64,000 bases of DNA. Origin: Flectonema sp. DT1601 (taxonomy: Eukaryota > Euglenozoa > Diplonemea > Diplonemida > Diplonemidae). The position numbers and the translations under genes are program-made. Shown in pieces: positions 10,806 to 20,468 of this stretch (positions are counted from its first letter, which is position 1; each line of letters opens with the position of its first letter). The notes under the pieces were generated by a model. The model worked only from the letters and a program-made list of their open reading frames with translations, had not been told where the DNA came from and searched no databases. The stretch spans positions 1,263,501 to 1,327,500 of the forward strand of contig OZ025785.1 in assembly GCA_964019425.1 (NCBI GenBank), in the 5' to 3' direction.

Positions 10806-11028
10806 CTTAAAACCTTCTTCTTATTTCTTTTTTTATTTATTTATTTAGTCACATCCCCTCTGTCTTTCCACTTTATTTTTCTTCATTCTGAGCATTCTTG
10901 CCCTTCTTATTTTTTGATAAAGTAAACAAGTAAAAACAAGTGCAACTGTCCTGAGTCCGTTGGAGGACTTCCCCGGATAGGAATCTCAAGACACAGTTAA
11001 TATAAAGCGAAGGATCAGTACAGGGACG

Positions 11029-11043
11029 GTGGCCAAAGACCAC
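11029..11043 (-). other. LINE 3' UTR hairpin, copy A
   Basis: In the element's sense, GTGGTC-TTT-GGCCAC forms the same stem with one G-T wobble in place of an A-T pair. Confidence 0.6.
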
Positions 11044-11154
11044 TGGGTTACCTACGAGCCATGAAGCTCTGCGGATGTCCTCAGAGAAATTAGGAGATGA
11101 TTAAGGAGTGTGATAAGGGAGAATGATACTAATGAATTAGCAACTACCAATCAG

Positions 11155-12150
11155 TTAACAGTTTGATAAGCCTGTTCGTTGTTCCAAATGCCATAAGTAG
11201 CCGGCTAGGGCGTGAAGATTTCTCGTCGCAAACATTATTGAAAGATTTAGTTTGGTCTCGGAGATTCTCGCTTCCTGAATGTTTGATCTAATTGTTCCTT
11301 CTCTGATGCGGACCACGTCACCATCCTCGCAATCAAATATTAGATGTCGGGCAGAAGAGTCTGTTCTTTTGCAGAAGGGGCACTTTATCGGTAGTTCATT
11401 TACCCTGAGCAGGGGGTGAGAGCCCGTTCTGAACCTGGCTATCCTTATCTCTGATTCTCTCAGCATGTCCTTGGGGTATCGAGCCGCTCTCAGGCCTCTG
11501 GTAGCATCAAGATATTGCCTAAGCATCACCCGTTTGATCGGTGGTTTCGCCCTTGTTGAACCCTCCATAATCTTACCAAACAGCTTTCTGTTAGCTTCCC
11601 TCACTATCCTTGACTTATGTGCGAAGAAGTCCATAGTCGTTGACACCGGCTTGCTCTTAACATCTTTTGAGATCTTTTTCGCCAGTTCATCTGCCTTGTC
11701 ATGCGGTTCAATTCCCACGTGAGCTGGGATGAATTGAAGGTGTACGAATGAGTCTAATTTTCTTATCCCTTCTAGTATCGAGAGAGAGTTCAGCTTCCTC
11801 TGAGCCGCAATTCCACCACGCAGCTCATCCAGATTGGATTTAGAATCACTGAAGACTCTCGTGATTCCAGATCTGGGACCCAAGACAGAGGTTGCTTTTC
11901 CAAATTCACTTATTAACAGCTTCAGAGTTACCTGTTCAGCTTTATAACTACTTTCCGTTGCAACAAGTCTCGATGCCATGGTCCGTTCGCACGGCGTGAT
12001 CTGCACTGCTGCTGCGCCTGCCGTGTAGTTGACTGGGTCGTGGGATCCGTCAACAAAAATTGACGAGGTACAAGGCCTAAGTTCGCTGCAGTACTCCTCG
12101 AACTTAGCCTTGTCCACTTCAGCAACAAGATATCTCCAGGTTCGGAACAT
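11155..12150 (-). CDS. LINE ORF2 C-terminal part: RNase H domain and Cys/His knuckle
   Basis: A 331-codon frame within LINE copy A. It carries an RNase H domain with apparently complete acidic set: VDGS near the start, YKAEQ, FSDSK, and HVGIEPHDKADELAK. A C-terminal knuckle CPFC..H..C follows, as in I/R1/LOA-like non-LTR elements. RNase H would degrade the RNA strand of the cDNA hybrid during retrotransposition. The start is not a real one: the frame simply opens inside a larger polyprotein after a frame change. It ends in a normal stop before the 3' UTR. Confidence 0.7.
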   Translation of the reverse strand: MFRTWRYLVAEVDKAKFEEYCSELRPCTSSIFVDGSHDPVNYTAGAAAVQITPCERTMASRLVATESSYKAEQVTLKLLISEFGKATSVLGPRSGITRVFSDSKSNLDELRGGIAAQRKLNSLSILEGIRKLDSFVHLQFIPAHVGIEPHDKADELAKKISKDVKSKPVSTTMDFFAHKSRIVREANRKLFGKIMEGSTRAKPPIKRVMLRQYLDATRGLRAARYPKDMLRESEIRIARFRTGSHPLLRVNELPIKCPFCKRTDSSARHLIFDCEDGDVVRIREGTIRSNIQEARISETKLNLSIMFATRNLHALAGYLWHLEQRTGLSNC

Positions 12151-12399
12151 CTATCCATGGCTCGATGCTGTCAGGCATGACAATCCCCTGGATCTCTATA
12201 TTTCGGTCCTCGGTCGGTAAAGTTGAACTCCAAGTTCCACTAGCGATTCCCTTCGTAGAAGGAACCCAATCCAGTGATCGATACCTGAATAGAGCAATCC
12301 TGGCTTGCTTCTCAATCTGCAGTCTCATCGGGAGTATGTTCGCCTCCCACAGTAACGGAAGGGACCTTCGCAGCCGGTGATCTTTCTAGCTATCTTCCT

Positions 12400-12610
12400 C
12401 AGATTCAGGTCAATAGGTAAGGAATTTCTCCCTGTCCAATGCGGGATCCTGGGATTTTGTAAAACCGCAGCTGTTGCTGATTTGAATATTGTCCGAAGCA
12501 ATCCAAGGTTTGATAGAGTCAGGTTGAACGAGCCCCACGCTTTCTAGTTGACCTTCAGTAAGGGGAATGAGGCCACACATGGAAGAGAATGCGAACAGTT
12601 CTAGTTTCGG
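12400..12610 (-). mobile_element. LINE fragment E (between RT and RNase H)
   Basis: On the minus strand this resembles the linker region of copy B at about 14120-14260 (for example the shared AAACCGCAGC-like and GTCAGGTTGAACG-like blocks), but diverged and without a long open frame. It abuts the tRNA-Ile gene. Bounds are approximate. Confidence 0.5.
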
Positions 12611-12642
12611 ACTTCATCGCAAGGTTCTTGAAAAAGAAAATG

Positions 12643-12715
12643 TGGTCACAATGGGGCTCGAACCCATGGCCAATGGCTTATTAGACCAACGCTCTACCGA
12701 CTGAGCTATGCGACC
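12643..12715 (-). tRNA. tRNA-Ile (anticodon AAT)
   Basis: The minus strand folds into a 73-nt cloverleaf. The acceptor stem is GGTCGCA/TGTGACC with one G-T pair, the D arm is GCTC-8 nt-GAGC, the anticodon loop is CTAATAA, the T arm is ATGGG-TTCGAGC-CCCAT, and the discriminator is A. CCA is not encoded. The anticodon AAT (to IAU after deamination) reads isoleucine. The first anticodon-stem pair is T-T, a small weakness. A Pol III terminator (TTTTCTTTTT) lies just downstream. LINE fragments lie on both sides. Confidence 0.88.
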
Positions 12716-13005
12716 TCTGTTTTAAGAAAACTTTTCTTTTTTTTGGTTACACTCGTCTGTGCTACCAAACTCTTTGTTCTTTTCACTTCTATGTTTTGTC
12801 TTTCTTTTATACTTTCTTTTTGACTTAAGTCTGACAAATTGGAAAACACGGGAAACATAGGTAGGCTCCGCCTGAGGACGTAAGAAGAGCGGCAACGGAA
12901 AAAATAAATGGTCACGCGTCCTTGAAATTGGACACACGAAGCTAATTCGGTTACCATTCCTACCATCGATAAGGAAAACAAAGAGTCGAGCATATAACTA
13001 GAGCG

Positions 13006-13020
13006 GTGGTCAAAGACCAC
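13006..13020 (-). other. LINE 3' UTR hairpin, copy B
   Basis: In the element's sense, GTGGTC-TTT-GACCAC forms a perfect 6-bp stem. Counterparts lie in copies A, C and D with compensating changes. Confidence 0.7.
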
Positions 13021-13213
13021 TTGAACAGCCCGAAGGCCTGCCCTCAAGAGAAATTTATAAGGAGAATAGGAGAAGAAGGAGACAGGAGTGTTGGATGAGA
13101 CACTGCGACAACACCGAAGGTGATGTGCAGTTACCCAACCAGGAGATGATTGATAATGATGAAAATACTAAAAATAATAACAAATTGATATTGGCGACTA
13201 CATGTCACCTACT

Positions 13214-15337
13214 TTACTTCCAAAGTCTAAGGTTAGATGTTTGTTCCATCCACCTTATGATCAACGCGAGTGATGGAAGCCACGCCAAAGTGAAGAGAGC
13301 TTCAAGGTTAGGAATTTCGTTGGCAATAATAAGTTCTCGATCGCGATCCCACTTGCCGGTCAGTGTTGAGAAGCCCAGGATTTTGAACCTGGCCGAGTCG
13401 AGTTTGGGAGATTGACATCCCTGTAGCAGGTGAACCTGTGAGGACGGTTCGCCACAAAATGGGCAGTCGATCGTCTTGCGCCAGTTCTGAATTAGCGGGT
13501 GACATCCTGTCCGGAAGTTCGCTATCCGTATCTCGTCGGCTCTTTCCATCCCAGGAGGGTATTTAACTGAACGGCCTCTGATGAGGTGTTTGTAGCAGGT
13601 GTAACCACTCACGTTAAGCAGATCCTTCTTGATGCAGCGCTTAACATGTGATGATCGCGAGAAGTAAGTGCCTTTGACTAGCACAGGTCGGATGTTCTTA
13701 TTGTGCGCTGCTTCCTTTGCAAGCGCGTCAACTTCATCGTGAAATTCGATTCCAATGTGTGAGGGGATGAATTGCAAATGCACTTTCATCTCACACATGC
13801 GCAGGTATTCCAGTATCTTGAGGGACTCGGAATTCTTCTGTCTGCATCTTCCACCCAGCAGTTCATCCAGAAGGGATTTTGAGTCCGTGAATATCCTCAC
13901 AGATCTCATTGAGGGATCTTTGCTAAACACTGTTCTCAGATGTCTAGCCGCGTTCTTCAGAGCATGTTGTTCAGCCCTGTAGCTGCAGTCAGCTTGATAA
14001 AGCCTAGACGCGTAAGCAGATCGAAGGCCGCTACGTGACTTGGCAATATGAGCCGCACCGGCCGCGCCGGAAGCAGAGTAAGAGCCATCGCAGTTGATTA
14101 CCATGTCGACAGGAGGTAACGTTCCAATGTACGACATGAATTTTTCTTTGTCCACCGCAGGGTTCGCGGACTTCGGAAATCCGCAGCCGTTGCTAATCCT
14201 AAGGTTTGTCGGAGATACCCAGGGTTCCATCAAGTCAGGCTGTACAAGGCACTGGCTTTCACGCTGGCTGTCAATGCCAGGAAGGAGGCCAGCCCAGTAG
14301 CTTTGGGTTGAGGCGAGTCTGTTGGTACTAGGTATCCAAGTCATGGCTTTATACCTGTAGTACGCTATCTTGGTTTGCTTTTCAATCTGACGTTTAAAAG
14401 GAAGCATGTCCGCTTCCCACAGTAGAAGTTCTCTCGGTGTGCACCTGCTGCATCCAGTAACCAGCCTGGCAACCTTCCTCAGTTCGAAATCAATACTATC
14501 AACGCTGTTGCTTATCAGCCAACCAAAGCTATCGAGCGCATAAGAGATTCTCGCAGTTACGTAAAGGTTCTTGACCATATTTAGCGTTTTGTAGTCAAGA
14601 TCATACGGTTGAAGGCATTGAAGCAGAGATATTCCCTTTTTCAGTTCTTCATGAATCTTAGCCACCTGTTTGTGGAAAGTGAGTCTGTCGTCGATGTGAA
14701 CTCCGAGGTATTTCACTGAGTCCACGATTGGCAACAGAAATGCGGTTTTAAATCTGGCTTTCACCACCATCACGTTGTCAAGTTCATCTTGCGTTTTGAT
14801 CGGAGTTCCATCAACCTCGAGAATAGTTTCGCCGCTTTGAAGCATGGGTCTAGAAGAGTTTAAGTTGATACTCTTTTCAATGTCACTATAGTCCATTTTG
14901 ATAACGTTTTCCACAACAGATCTGGAAAATAGTAATTCGCGATTGCAGGTGTCGTTGAGAATCGTATCCTTCGTACGGACTTTCATCTTAAGAGCACAGG
15001 TCTTTGAGACCGACAGGGCCATGTCGTTGTCAGAACACCATTGATCCACTTTATCAAGTATTATTTGAGCATTTGAAAGAGCTTCTTCCATGTTATGTCC
15101 AGATACTACACATGCTGTATCATCCGCATACAGAGCAGACGTCGTTGTTTCTTTCTCCAGTTCCAAAATCTTGCAGAGGTCATCAACGTAGATAAGATAG
15201 AGAAGAGGACCCAGGATCGATCCCTGTGGAACCCTTAGCCAGAGTACGGAATTCGCTAAAATAACCATTTGCTTCAACTCTAACCTTCCTGTTTGTAAGA
15301 AAGTCTGTGATCCATCTGATAATAACATTCGGAACAC
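13214..15337 (-). CDS. LINE ORF2 (RT palm to RNase H), copy B
   Basis: A 707-codon open frame. It contains RT motifs B and C (YADD, catalytic aspartates present), a thumb/connection region, and RNase H with CDGS, YRAEQ, FTDSK and EVDALAK, so all four acidic positions are kept. It ends with a Cys/His knuckle. RT motif A lies in an overlapping frame at 15183-15563 (FLSFDFTAAFDR), so one frame change near 15240-15330 separates the two. The rest of the frame is undamaged, suggesting a young copy. Confidence 0.8.
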   Translation of the reverse strand: MFRMLLSDGSQTFLQTGRLELKQMVILANSVLWLRVPQGSILGPLLYLIYVDDLCKILELEKETTTSALYADDTACVVSGHNMEEALSNAQIILDKVDQWCSDNDMALSVSKTCALKMKVRTKDTILNDTCNRELLFSRSVVENVIKMDYSDIEKSINLNSSRPMLQSGETILEVDGTPIKTQDELDNVMVVKARFKTAFLLPIVDSVKYLGVHIDDRLTFHKQVAKIHEELKKGISLLQCLQPYDLDYKTLNMVKNLYVTARISYALDSFGWLISNSVDSIDFELRKVARLVTGCSRCTPRELLLWEADMLPFKRQIEKQTKIAYYRYKAMTWIPSTNRLASTQSYWAGLLPGIDSQRESQCLVQPDLMEPWVSPTNLRISNGCGFPKSANPAVDKEKFMSYIGTLPPVDMVINCDGSYSASGAAGAAHIAKSRSGLRSAYASRLYQADCSYRAEQHALKNAARHLRTVFSKDPSMRSVRIFTDSKSLLDELLGGRCRQKNSESLKILEYLRMCEMKVHLQFIPSHIGIEFHDEVDALAKEAAHNKNIRPVLVKGTYFSRSSHVKRCIKKDLLNVSGYTCYKHLIRGRSVKYPPGMERADEIRIANFRTGCHPLIQNWRKTIDCPFCGEPSSQVHLLQGCQSPKLDSARFKILGFSTLTGKWDRDRELIIANEIPNLEALFTLAWLPSLALIIRWMEQTSNLRLWK

Positions 15338-15661
15338 CCATCTTTACCAATTTTAATAAAAGTATCTTATGGTTGATCCTGTCAAACGCAGCAGTAAAAT
15401 CAAACGATAAGAACACCGATCTCTTTCTCTTCATGTGCATCCTTACGACGGCATCTACCAAAACGGTGATCTGTTCGCAGGTATTTCTCCCCCTTCTGAA
15501 TCCAGCCTGTAGTGGGCTGAGTGACGAATGTTTAGTGAGCCAGTGCATGAGTCGGTCATACACGAGCCTCTCCGCAAGTTTCCCAACAACCGATGTGAGC
15601 GTAATGGGTCTTTTTTATTATAAATAAATAAATCTTTCTTTTCTTTCTTTTCTTTTTTTTA

Positions 15662-17225
15662 CCAGGAAGGGTCTTGCACTCCTGGGTAAACTAGAACAGT
15701 ATGACTTTGATTTTAAGACGCTGTGCATGGTCAAGAACCTGTACATACTTTCAAGGCTGTCATATGGGCTGGAGAGCTTCGGTCCTTTCCTATCTGAGGG
15801 TCAGATTGATCTTGTGGACTTGAATCTGAAGAAGATTGCGAGAAGGATAACGGGTTGCAGCATCTACACCAGGTCTCTCCCACTGCTCTTGGAGGCGAAC
15901 ATGCTCCCGATGAAGTTGATAATAGAAAAACAGGCCAGAACTGCTCTGTTTAGGTATAGATCGCTGAAGTGGTTACGTTCGACGAACCGAATAGCGAAAG
16001 GATTCTGGAGTTCTAAGTTGCCGCAGGAAGATTGTACATCGCCCTCCAAGGAATTGTTCAACCTGACAGCATCGAACCCTGGGCGGATGTACCAAATCGA
16101 GATGAGATATCCTGTGGATATGGTCATACCAAGACCGGTGATGCAGATGTGGATAGGAACAAATTTGAGGAATACTGCAGGGACCTAGTCCCTTGCAACT
16201 CGGCTATATATGTGGACGGCTCACATGATCCTGCTAACTACGCTGCGGGTGCGGCAGCAGTACAGGTCTCACCAACTGAGAGAACGATGTCGTCAAGACT
16301 TGTAGCTACTGAAAGCAGCTACAAGGCTGAACAAGTGACACTCAAACTGCTGATGAGAGAAATTGGCAAAGCTGACTCGATCTTGGGTCCCAGGTCAGGT
16401 ATTACCAGAATCTTCAGTGACTCGAAATCCAACCTGGGGGGATTGTTGCCCAGAGGAAGTTGAACTCTCTGTTAATACTGAAAAGCATTAGGGATCTGAA
16501 GACACAGGTGCATCTCCAGTTCATCCCGGCCCATGTGGGGATTGAACCACATGATAAGGCTGATAAGCTGGCCAAAGAAGTCTCGAAGGATGCCGAAAGT
16601 AAACCGGTCTCAACGACCATGGATTTCTTCGCCCACAAATCAAGGGTAGCGAGGGAGTCTCACAGGAAGTTGATAGGAAAGATGATGGAAGCCTCCAATG
16701 AAACGGGTGATGCTCAGACAGTATCTGGAGGCGACCGGAGGATTGAGAACTGCCAGATATCCGAAAGACATGCTGAGGGCTTCGGAAGTAAGAATTGCAC
16801 AATTCAGAACGGGTTCACACCCCTTGCTGAGAGACAAAGGCGTACAGCTGAAGTGCCCTTTTTGTAGATGGACGGACTCATCACCTAGACACTTGATGTT
16901 TAACTGCATGGACTCTGCTCTTGTACGCATCAGAAATGGAACGATTGGATCTGTCATGGAAGAAGCGAAGATTTCAAAGAAGGAACACAGCCTGCCATTT
17001 ATGTTTGCTACGAGGAACTTACATTCCCTCGCTGGCTTCATATGGCATTTAGAACAATGGACGGCAACAAGCTGTTATCAGAAGTTACTATCTTTTTAGT
17101 ATATCATACTCATACATCACTCCTAATTCATCTCCTAATAACTCTCTGAGGACATCCGTAGAGCTTCATAGCTCGCAGGTAACCCAGTGGTCTTTGGCCA
17201 CCGTCTCCGTATTGATCATTACACT
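15662..17225 (+). mobile_element. LINE copy D, RT C-terminus to 3' UTR, with several frame changes
   Basis: The plus strand encodes the RT thumb (15662-16030), RNase H (SRDLVPCNSAIYVDGS to HDKADKLAKE) and a Cys/His knuckle. It is spread over three reading frames: 15727-16188, 16032-16463, and then 16460 onward with a further change near 16700. It is the close relative of copy A. The 3' UTR includes the hairpin at 17187-17201. The 5' edge abuts a T-rich tract at 15611-15661, back to back with the 5' edge of copy B. Confidence 0.8.
17187..17201 (+). other. LINE 3' UTR hairpin, copy D
   Basis: GTGGTC-TTT-GGCCAC, identical to copy A and oriented with its own element. Confidence 0.6.
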
Positions 17226-17229
17226 CCTG

Positions 17230-18010
17230 GGCAACCGTCTTCTTTGTTCATTGTTGTTTTTCACTTCAATGTTTGCCTTTCTTTTTCACTTTCTTTTGGT
17301 AAAAGTCTGACAAGAAACACGGGAAACATGGTAGGCTCCTCTTGAGGACGTCAGAAGAGCGGCATCGGATATGAAGTAGTCACGCATCCTTTAAAATTGG
17401 ATGCACGAAGCACATTCCTGATACAATTCCTACCATCGTTGGGGAAACAAGGAGACGGGCTGTCCACAGCGGCGGTCAAAGACCGCTTTAGTCCGAAGAC
17501 TCTGCCCTCAAGAGTTTATTTCATGAGGAGTAAATACTTGGTGCAGATGCTGCAACCCGCTATCATTCTCTCGATCTTTTTCAGATTTTTCAGAAAGTCC
17601 ACACCACGCACTGCGTCTTGAATTTAAAGCATACCGCTCAAGTTTCCCCAGGAGTGCAAGACCCTTCCTGGTCTCATCCGGCATCTTTCCAACCTGCGTT
17701 CCATAAGATAGATCACCATCAATGTGCACCCCCAGGTATCTAACGCTGTCTACCATCAGCATTAGTACTGCGGTTAACAACTTCACTCTCAACTGACTTG
17801 TTCTATCAGGAAAATTACAAGCAAGTCTTTCGTATTAACGACTTCAATTCATTACCCTGAGAATGGTCATTTGTGCAACCCACACCCCACATGTGTCACT
17901 TTGCATTAGTTATCTACAAGCCCAAGGATCTGTTGTGCCTTTCGACAAGTCATCAAGAGACTACACAAGCGGTGTCGTCTGCATAAAGAGCCGCGACAGA
18001 GCCAGTTTTC
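17230..18010 (-). mobile_element. LINE copy C fragment: RT pieces and 3' UTR with internal loss
   Basis: On the minus strand, RT motif C (ALYADDTACVV) is recognisable near 17980 and a thumb piece lies at 17792-17510 (VRYLGVHIDG). A 3' UTR at 17540-17230 resembles that of copy B (12735-13080) over about 300 bp. The RNase H part is missing, so the fragment is internally deleted. Confidence 0.7.
17472..17486 (-). other. LINE 3' UTR hairpin, copy C
   Basis: GCGGTC-TTT-GACCGC in the element's sense. Relative to copy B, both sides of the second base pair changed (T-A to C-G), so pairing is preserved. Confidence 0.7.
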
Positions 18011-18078
18011 CCCCAACAAATTTGCCACCTTTTTATATTTACCTCCGTTTTTAGGAGTCTTTTTTTTTCCCCCCCTCA

Positions 18079-18135
18079 TTCAGTTACTATTCCTACCGTC
18101 GTTGAGGGAAAAATAAGACTCACCCTGTTCCTCTT
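18079..18135 (-). mobile_element. LINE 3' UTR scrap G
   Basis: A short block around ATTCCTACCGTCGTTGAGG matches the 3' UTRs of copies B (near 12955) and C (near 17425). Nothing else of the element is visible. Confidence 0.45.
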
Positions 18136-18261
18136 TAGTTGTCCTGACTGAGCGCTCGGTAGGAAATGGAGTACAATCTCAGCATGATATTGTACAATGA
18201 ATTTTTCTTTCTGCTTTTACTTAATTGCTAGATCAAACATTAAAAAACAAAACAAAAACAG

Positions 18262-18565
18262 TATTGAAATTATTTCGGGATCAGAAGGTTTCCGTACGGA
18301 GTTGGGGCCTAATCAGTTTGTTGGTGCCGCTTCTATACGCCAACTCAGTCCTGTTAAGGCAGACTTCGACTGCAGAATATCAACATCGCCTGTGAGGGTA
18401 TTGCAGATGACATATGCTGATTTGGAAGCCGCAAAGCAGCACGGAGAGTCTGATAGTGAGCCAGCCATGGGAAACAGTAATGGCAGCATTAGTGATTGTG
18501 ATACACCCATTCTTGAAAGGAAATATTCCAACCCTATCGCCCCCTCCGATGTCACTTTTCAATAA
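18262..18565 (+). CDS. Orphan terminal exon of a cyclic-nucleotide-binding-domain-like protein
   Basis: Following an AAAAACAG acceptor, the frame reads ISGSEGFRTELGPNQFVGAAS and ends VRVLQMTYADLEAA. This fits the second half of a cNMP-binding beta-roll: a LG.xxFVG phosphate-cassette region, then strands and YADLEA leading into the C-helix. The tail is Ser-rich and hydrophilic. The stop TAA overlaps an AATAAA poly(A) signal (18561-18566), which supports a true 3' end. I see no upstream exons; LINE debris occupies that DNA. It may be a real last exon after a long intron, or a gene remnant. The cNMP-fold call is tentative. Confidence 0.4.
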
Positions 18566-18566
18566 A

Positions 18567-20468
18567 TATTCTTTTTGTTATTCTCCGATATGGTTTGTTG
18601 CATCACGCGTTATGTTTTTTTTTATCCTGTTATCATTTTTTTAATTTCACATAGCCTTATTGGCATTCGTTTGGGAAAGTTCGAACTTCATTCTTTCTTC
18701 GAGGAAGGAAGGGACGTCGGCACCGAGATCGCCAGATGGTGATCGTATTAACTCTGTTTTCATCGCATCAGGTTGGCCTTTGCTTTTTACTTCCGCTAAG
18801 TGCAACATGTTCCCGTACATCTTACTTTCTCAGTCTGACCACCCGCATTATTCGTTATGTATTTCTAGCTCCCTTTCTAAAAAAATATTACTTGTGCCTC
18901 TTGGTATATTCGTTAATATTCTTTTTTATGCCCCTTCGATTGAAGATGGTACTTTGTCCACATTTTCACTTCAATCAAGGCTCAGCGATTCCAGCCTCGC
19001 AGGGGTTTTCGCGTCTTGAAGACTGTTGCCCGTTTTTTCGGGACGTTAGTCAAACTTCTTTTTTACTGATCGAAGACAAATGACCATGGTATCACCACCA
19101 TGATGAGTTACTGGTAAGGATCACGGATATAAATCTTCACCGAGTCGAATCAAGAAATAGTTAACAAGTAACCGCGTCTCTCCCGTGTTGTGATGTTGTG
19201 AAGTGCGTAACTTTATAGGAATCTTCTGAGGTATCCAAATCAGTGTCTTGAAAGGTCCGATTGTTCCAGTACTGAGTAAACGGGCTAAACAAACTTATTA
19301 GACGAATCCTACAGAAGCGTGTGCGTGTATTTCCCTCATGTCTGAAACGACGGAACCCGTAGCCTTTTGCATTACTTTTCGTACAAAGAAGATTAGCTAA
19401 CTGAATCGTTAATGTAGCTAAAGCGAAAAATAATATTATCGGGTAAGTAGCGGAACCAGACAACAGGAACTCTAACTCCTTTACTATTGTCTCGCTGCTT
19501 TGATTTTAGTTCGAATGAAGTGTTTGGTACTGAGTTCAATCAAAGGTCCCCGGTTAAATAGATCTCACACCCTAATAAAAAAAAAAAAAAAAAAAACCCG
19601 TTTTTTGCGTGTTGTTCCCCTTTTCCCTCATCAAGGCGTGCATGTTTGGTTCTTTGGAATGCTGTTGAAAAAAAGAATGAAAGGTATCAAGTGTTGCAGT
19701 TTTTTTTTTTTTTTTTTTTAAATTTTCATCTTTTTATTGCTTGCTCATGCTTGGTTTTCGCTGCCATAAAGCAAGTGACTACAAGATATGATTAATTTTT
19801 TACGAGTCATTCCTCCTTGAGTTACGGAAAGCTTTTTGAACTTTATAAAAAAAGATTTTTTGTACTTGTTGAATGGCTTTGCCTTGACACAATAAATCGA
19901 CCTGCAGGATAGAATCTCTCTCACTGGATTATTCGCTATACAACATTTATTTCCTTTTGTGTTTTCTTTTTATTTTTCACTCCTCCGGGGTTCCCCACCT
20001 TCTTGACTGACGCATGTGAACTTAATGAAAGAAATATATGACAGAGAAAGAAGTAAGAAAACAAAAGAGAAATAGTGGTTTTACGTTGCAGCCGATCAGA
20101 AAGAGGAACTATTGTCTAGCCTATGTTTGGATTTTATGATACGTTCCCAGCGAAATTGGGAGATGCAAAGAGAAGCAAGAGAATAAAATACAGGAGTCAA
20201 AAGAAAAGACATTTGAGAAAAAAAAAAAAAAAAAAAAAAAATAGCAAAAGCATTTAAAAAAAATTTTAAAAAAAAAAAAAAAAAACATATGAAACTTAGT
20301 TAGCTAAGATATCTTATCGTAGTAAATTGTCATCTAAAAAGCGAATGCAAATCGAATGCTTTATTGGCGATGTTATACTGGCAGATTTGTGTCTTAGCTG
20401 TGATTATCATCCTACCTACCTAGTTATTGACCTTTATTATATCTTCATACCAACAGGTGATCGCAAAG
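18567..20468. other. AT-rich spacer before OGDH
   Basis: Several A and T homopolymers (19578, 19699, 20220, 20271) and only short chance frames on both strands. No gene, RNA or element recognised. Confidence 0.5.

Larger units (their letters stand above)
10815..12400 (-). mobile_element. LINE copy A, RT C-terminus plus RNase H, 5'-truncated
   Basis: Read on the minus strand, it covers the RT C-terminal region (12328-12119), then RNase H and the terminal Cys/His knuckle (12150-11155), then a 3' UTR with the hairpin at 11029-11043 and a T-rich + strand end near 10815-10850. The protein aligns along its length with copy D on the other strand, and their 3' UTRs match, so A and D form one subfamily. 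The two open frames overlap, so one reading-frame change separates RT from RNase H. Outer bounds are approximate. Confidence 0.75.
12736..15612 (-). mobile_element. LINE copy B: RT, RNase H, Cys/His knuckle and 3' UTR; 5'-truncated
   Basis: The minus strand starts inside the RT domain (RPITLTSVVGKLAERLV, near 15610) and runs through palm motif A (FDFTAAFDRINH), motif B (VPQGSILGPLLY), motif C (YADD), RNase H and CPFCGEP..H..C. A 3' UTR of about 480 bp follows, with a hairpin at 13006-13020 and an A-rich end (T8 on the + strand near 12740). The 5' half of the element, including any endonuclease and ORF1, is absent. Domain order fits the I/R1/LOA/Jockey group of RNase H-bearing LINEs; the clade is not resolved. 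The 3' end lies only about 20 bp from the 5' end of the tRNA-Ile gene. Confidence 0.85.

Noticed and set aside
18660-19083. 119- and 115-codon frames
   Set aside because: They are Ser/Phe-rich with no start context or recognisable motif; most likely 3' flank.
19161-19463. Minus-strand 100-codon frame
   Set aside because: It has one short hydrophobic stretch but no homology or splice support.
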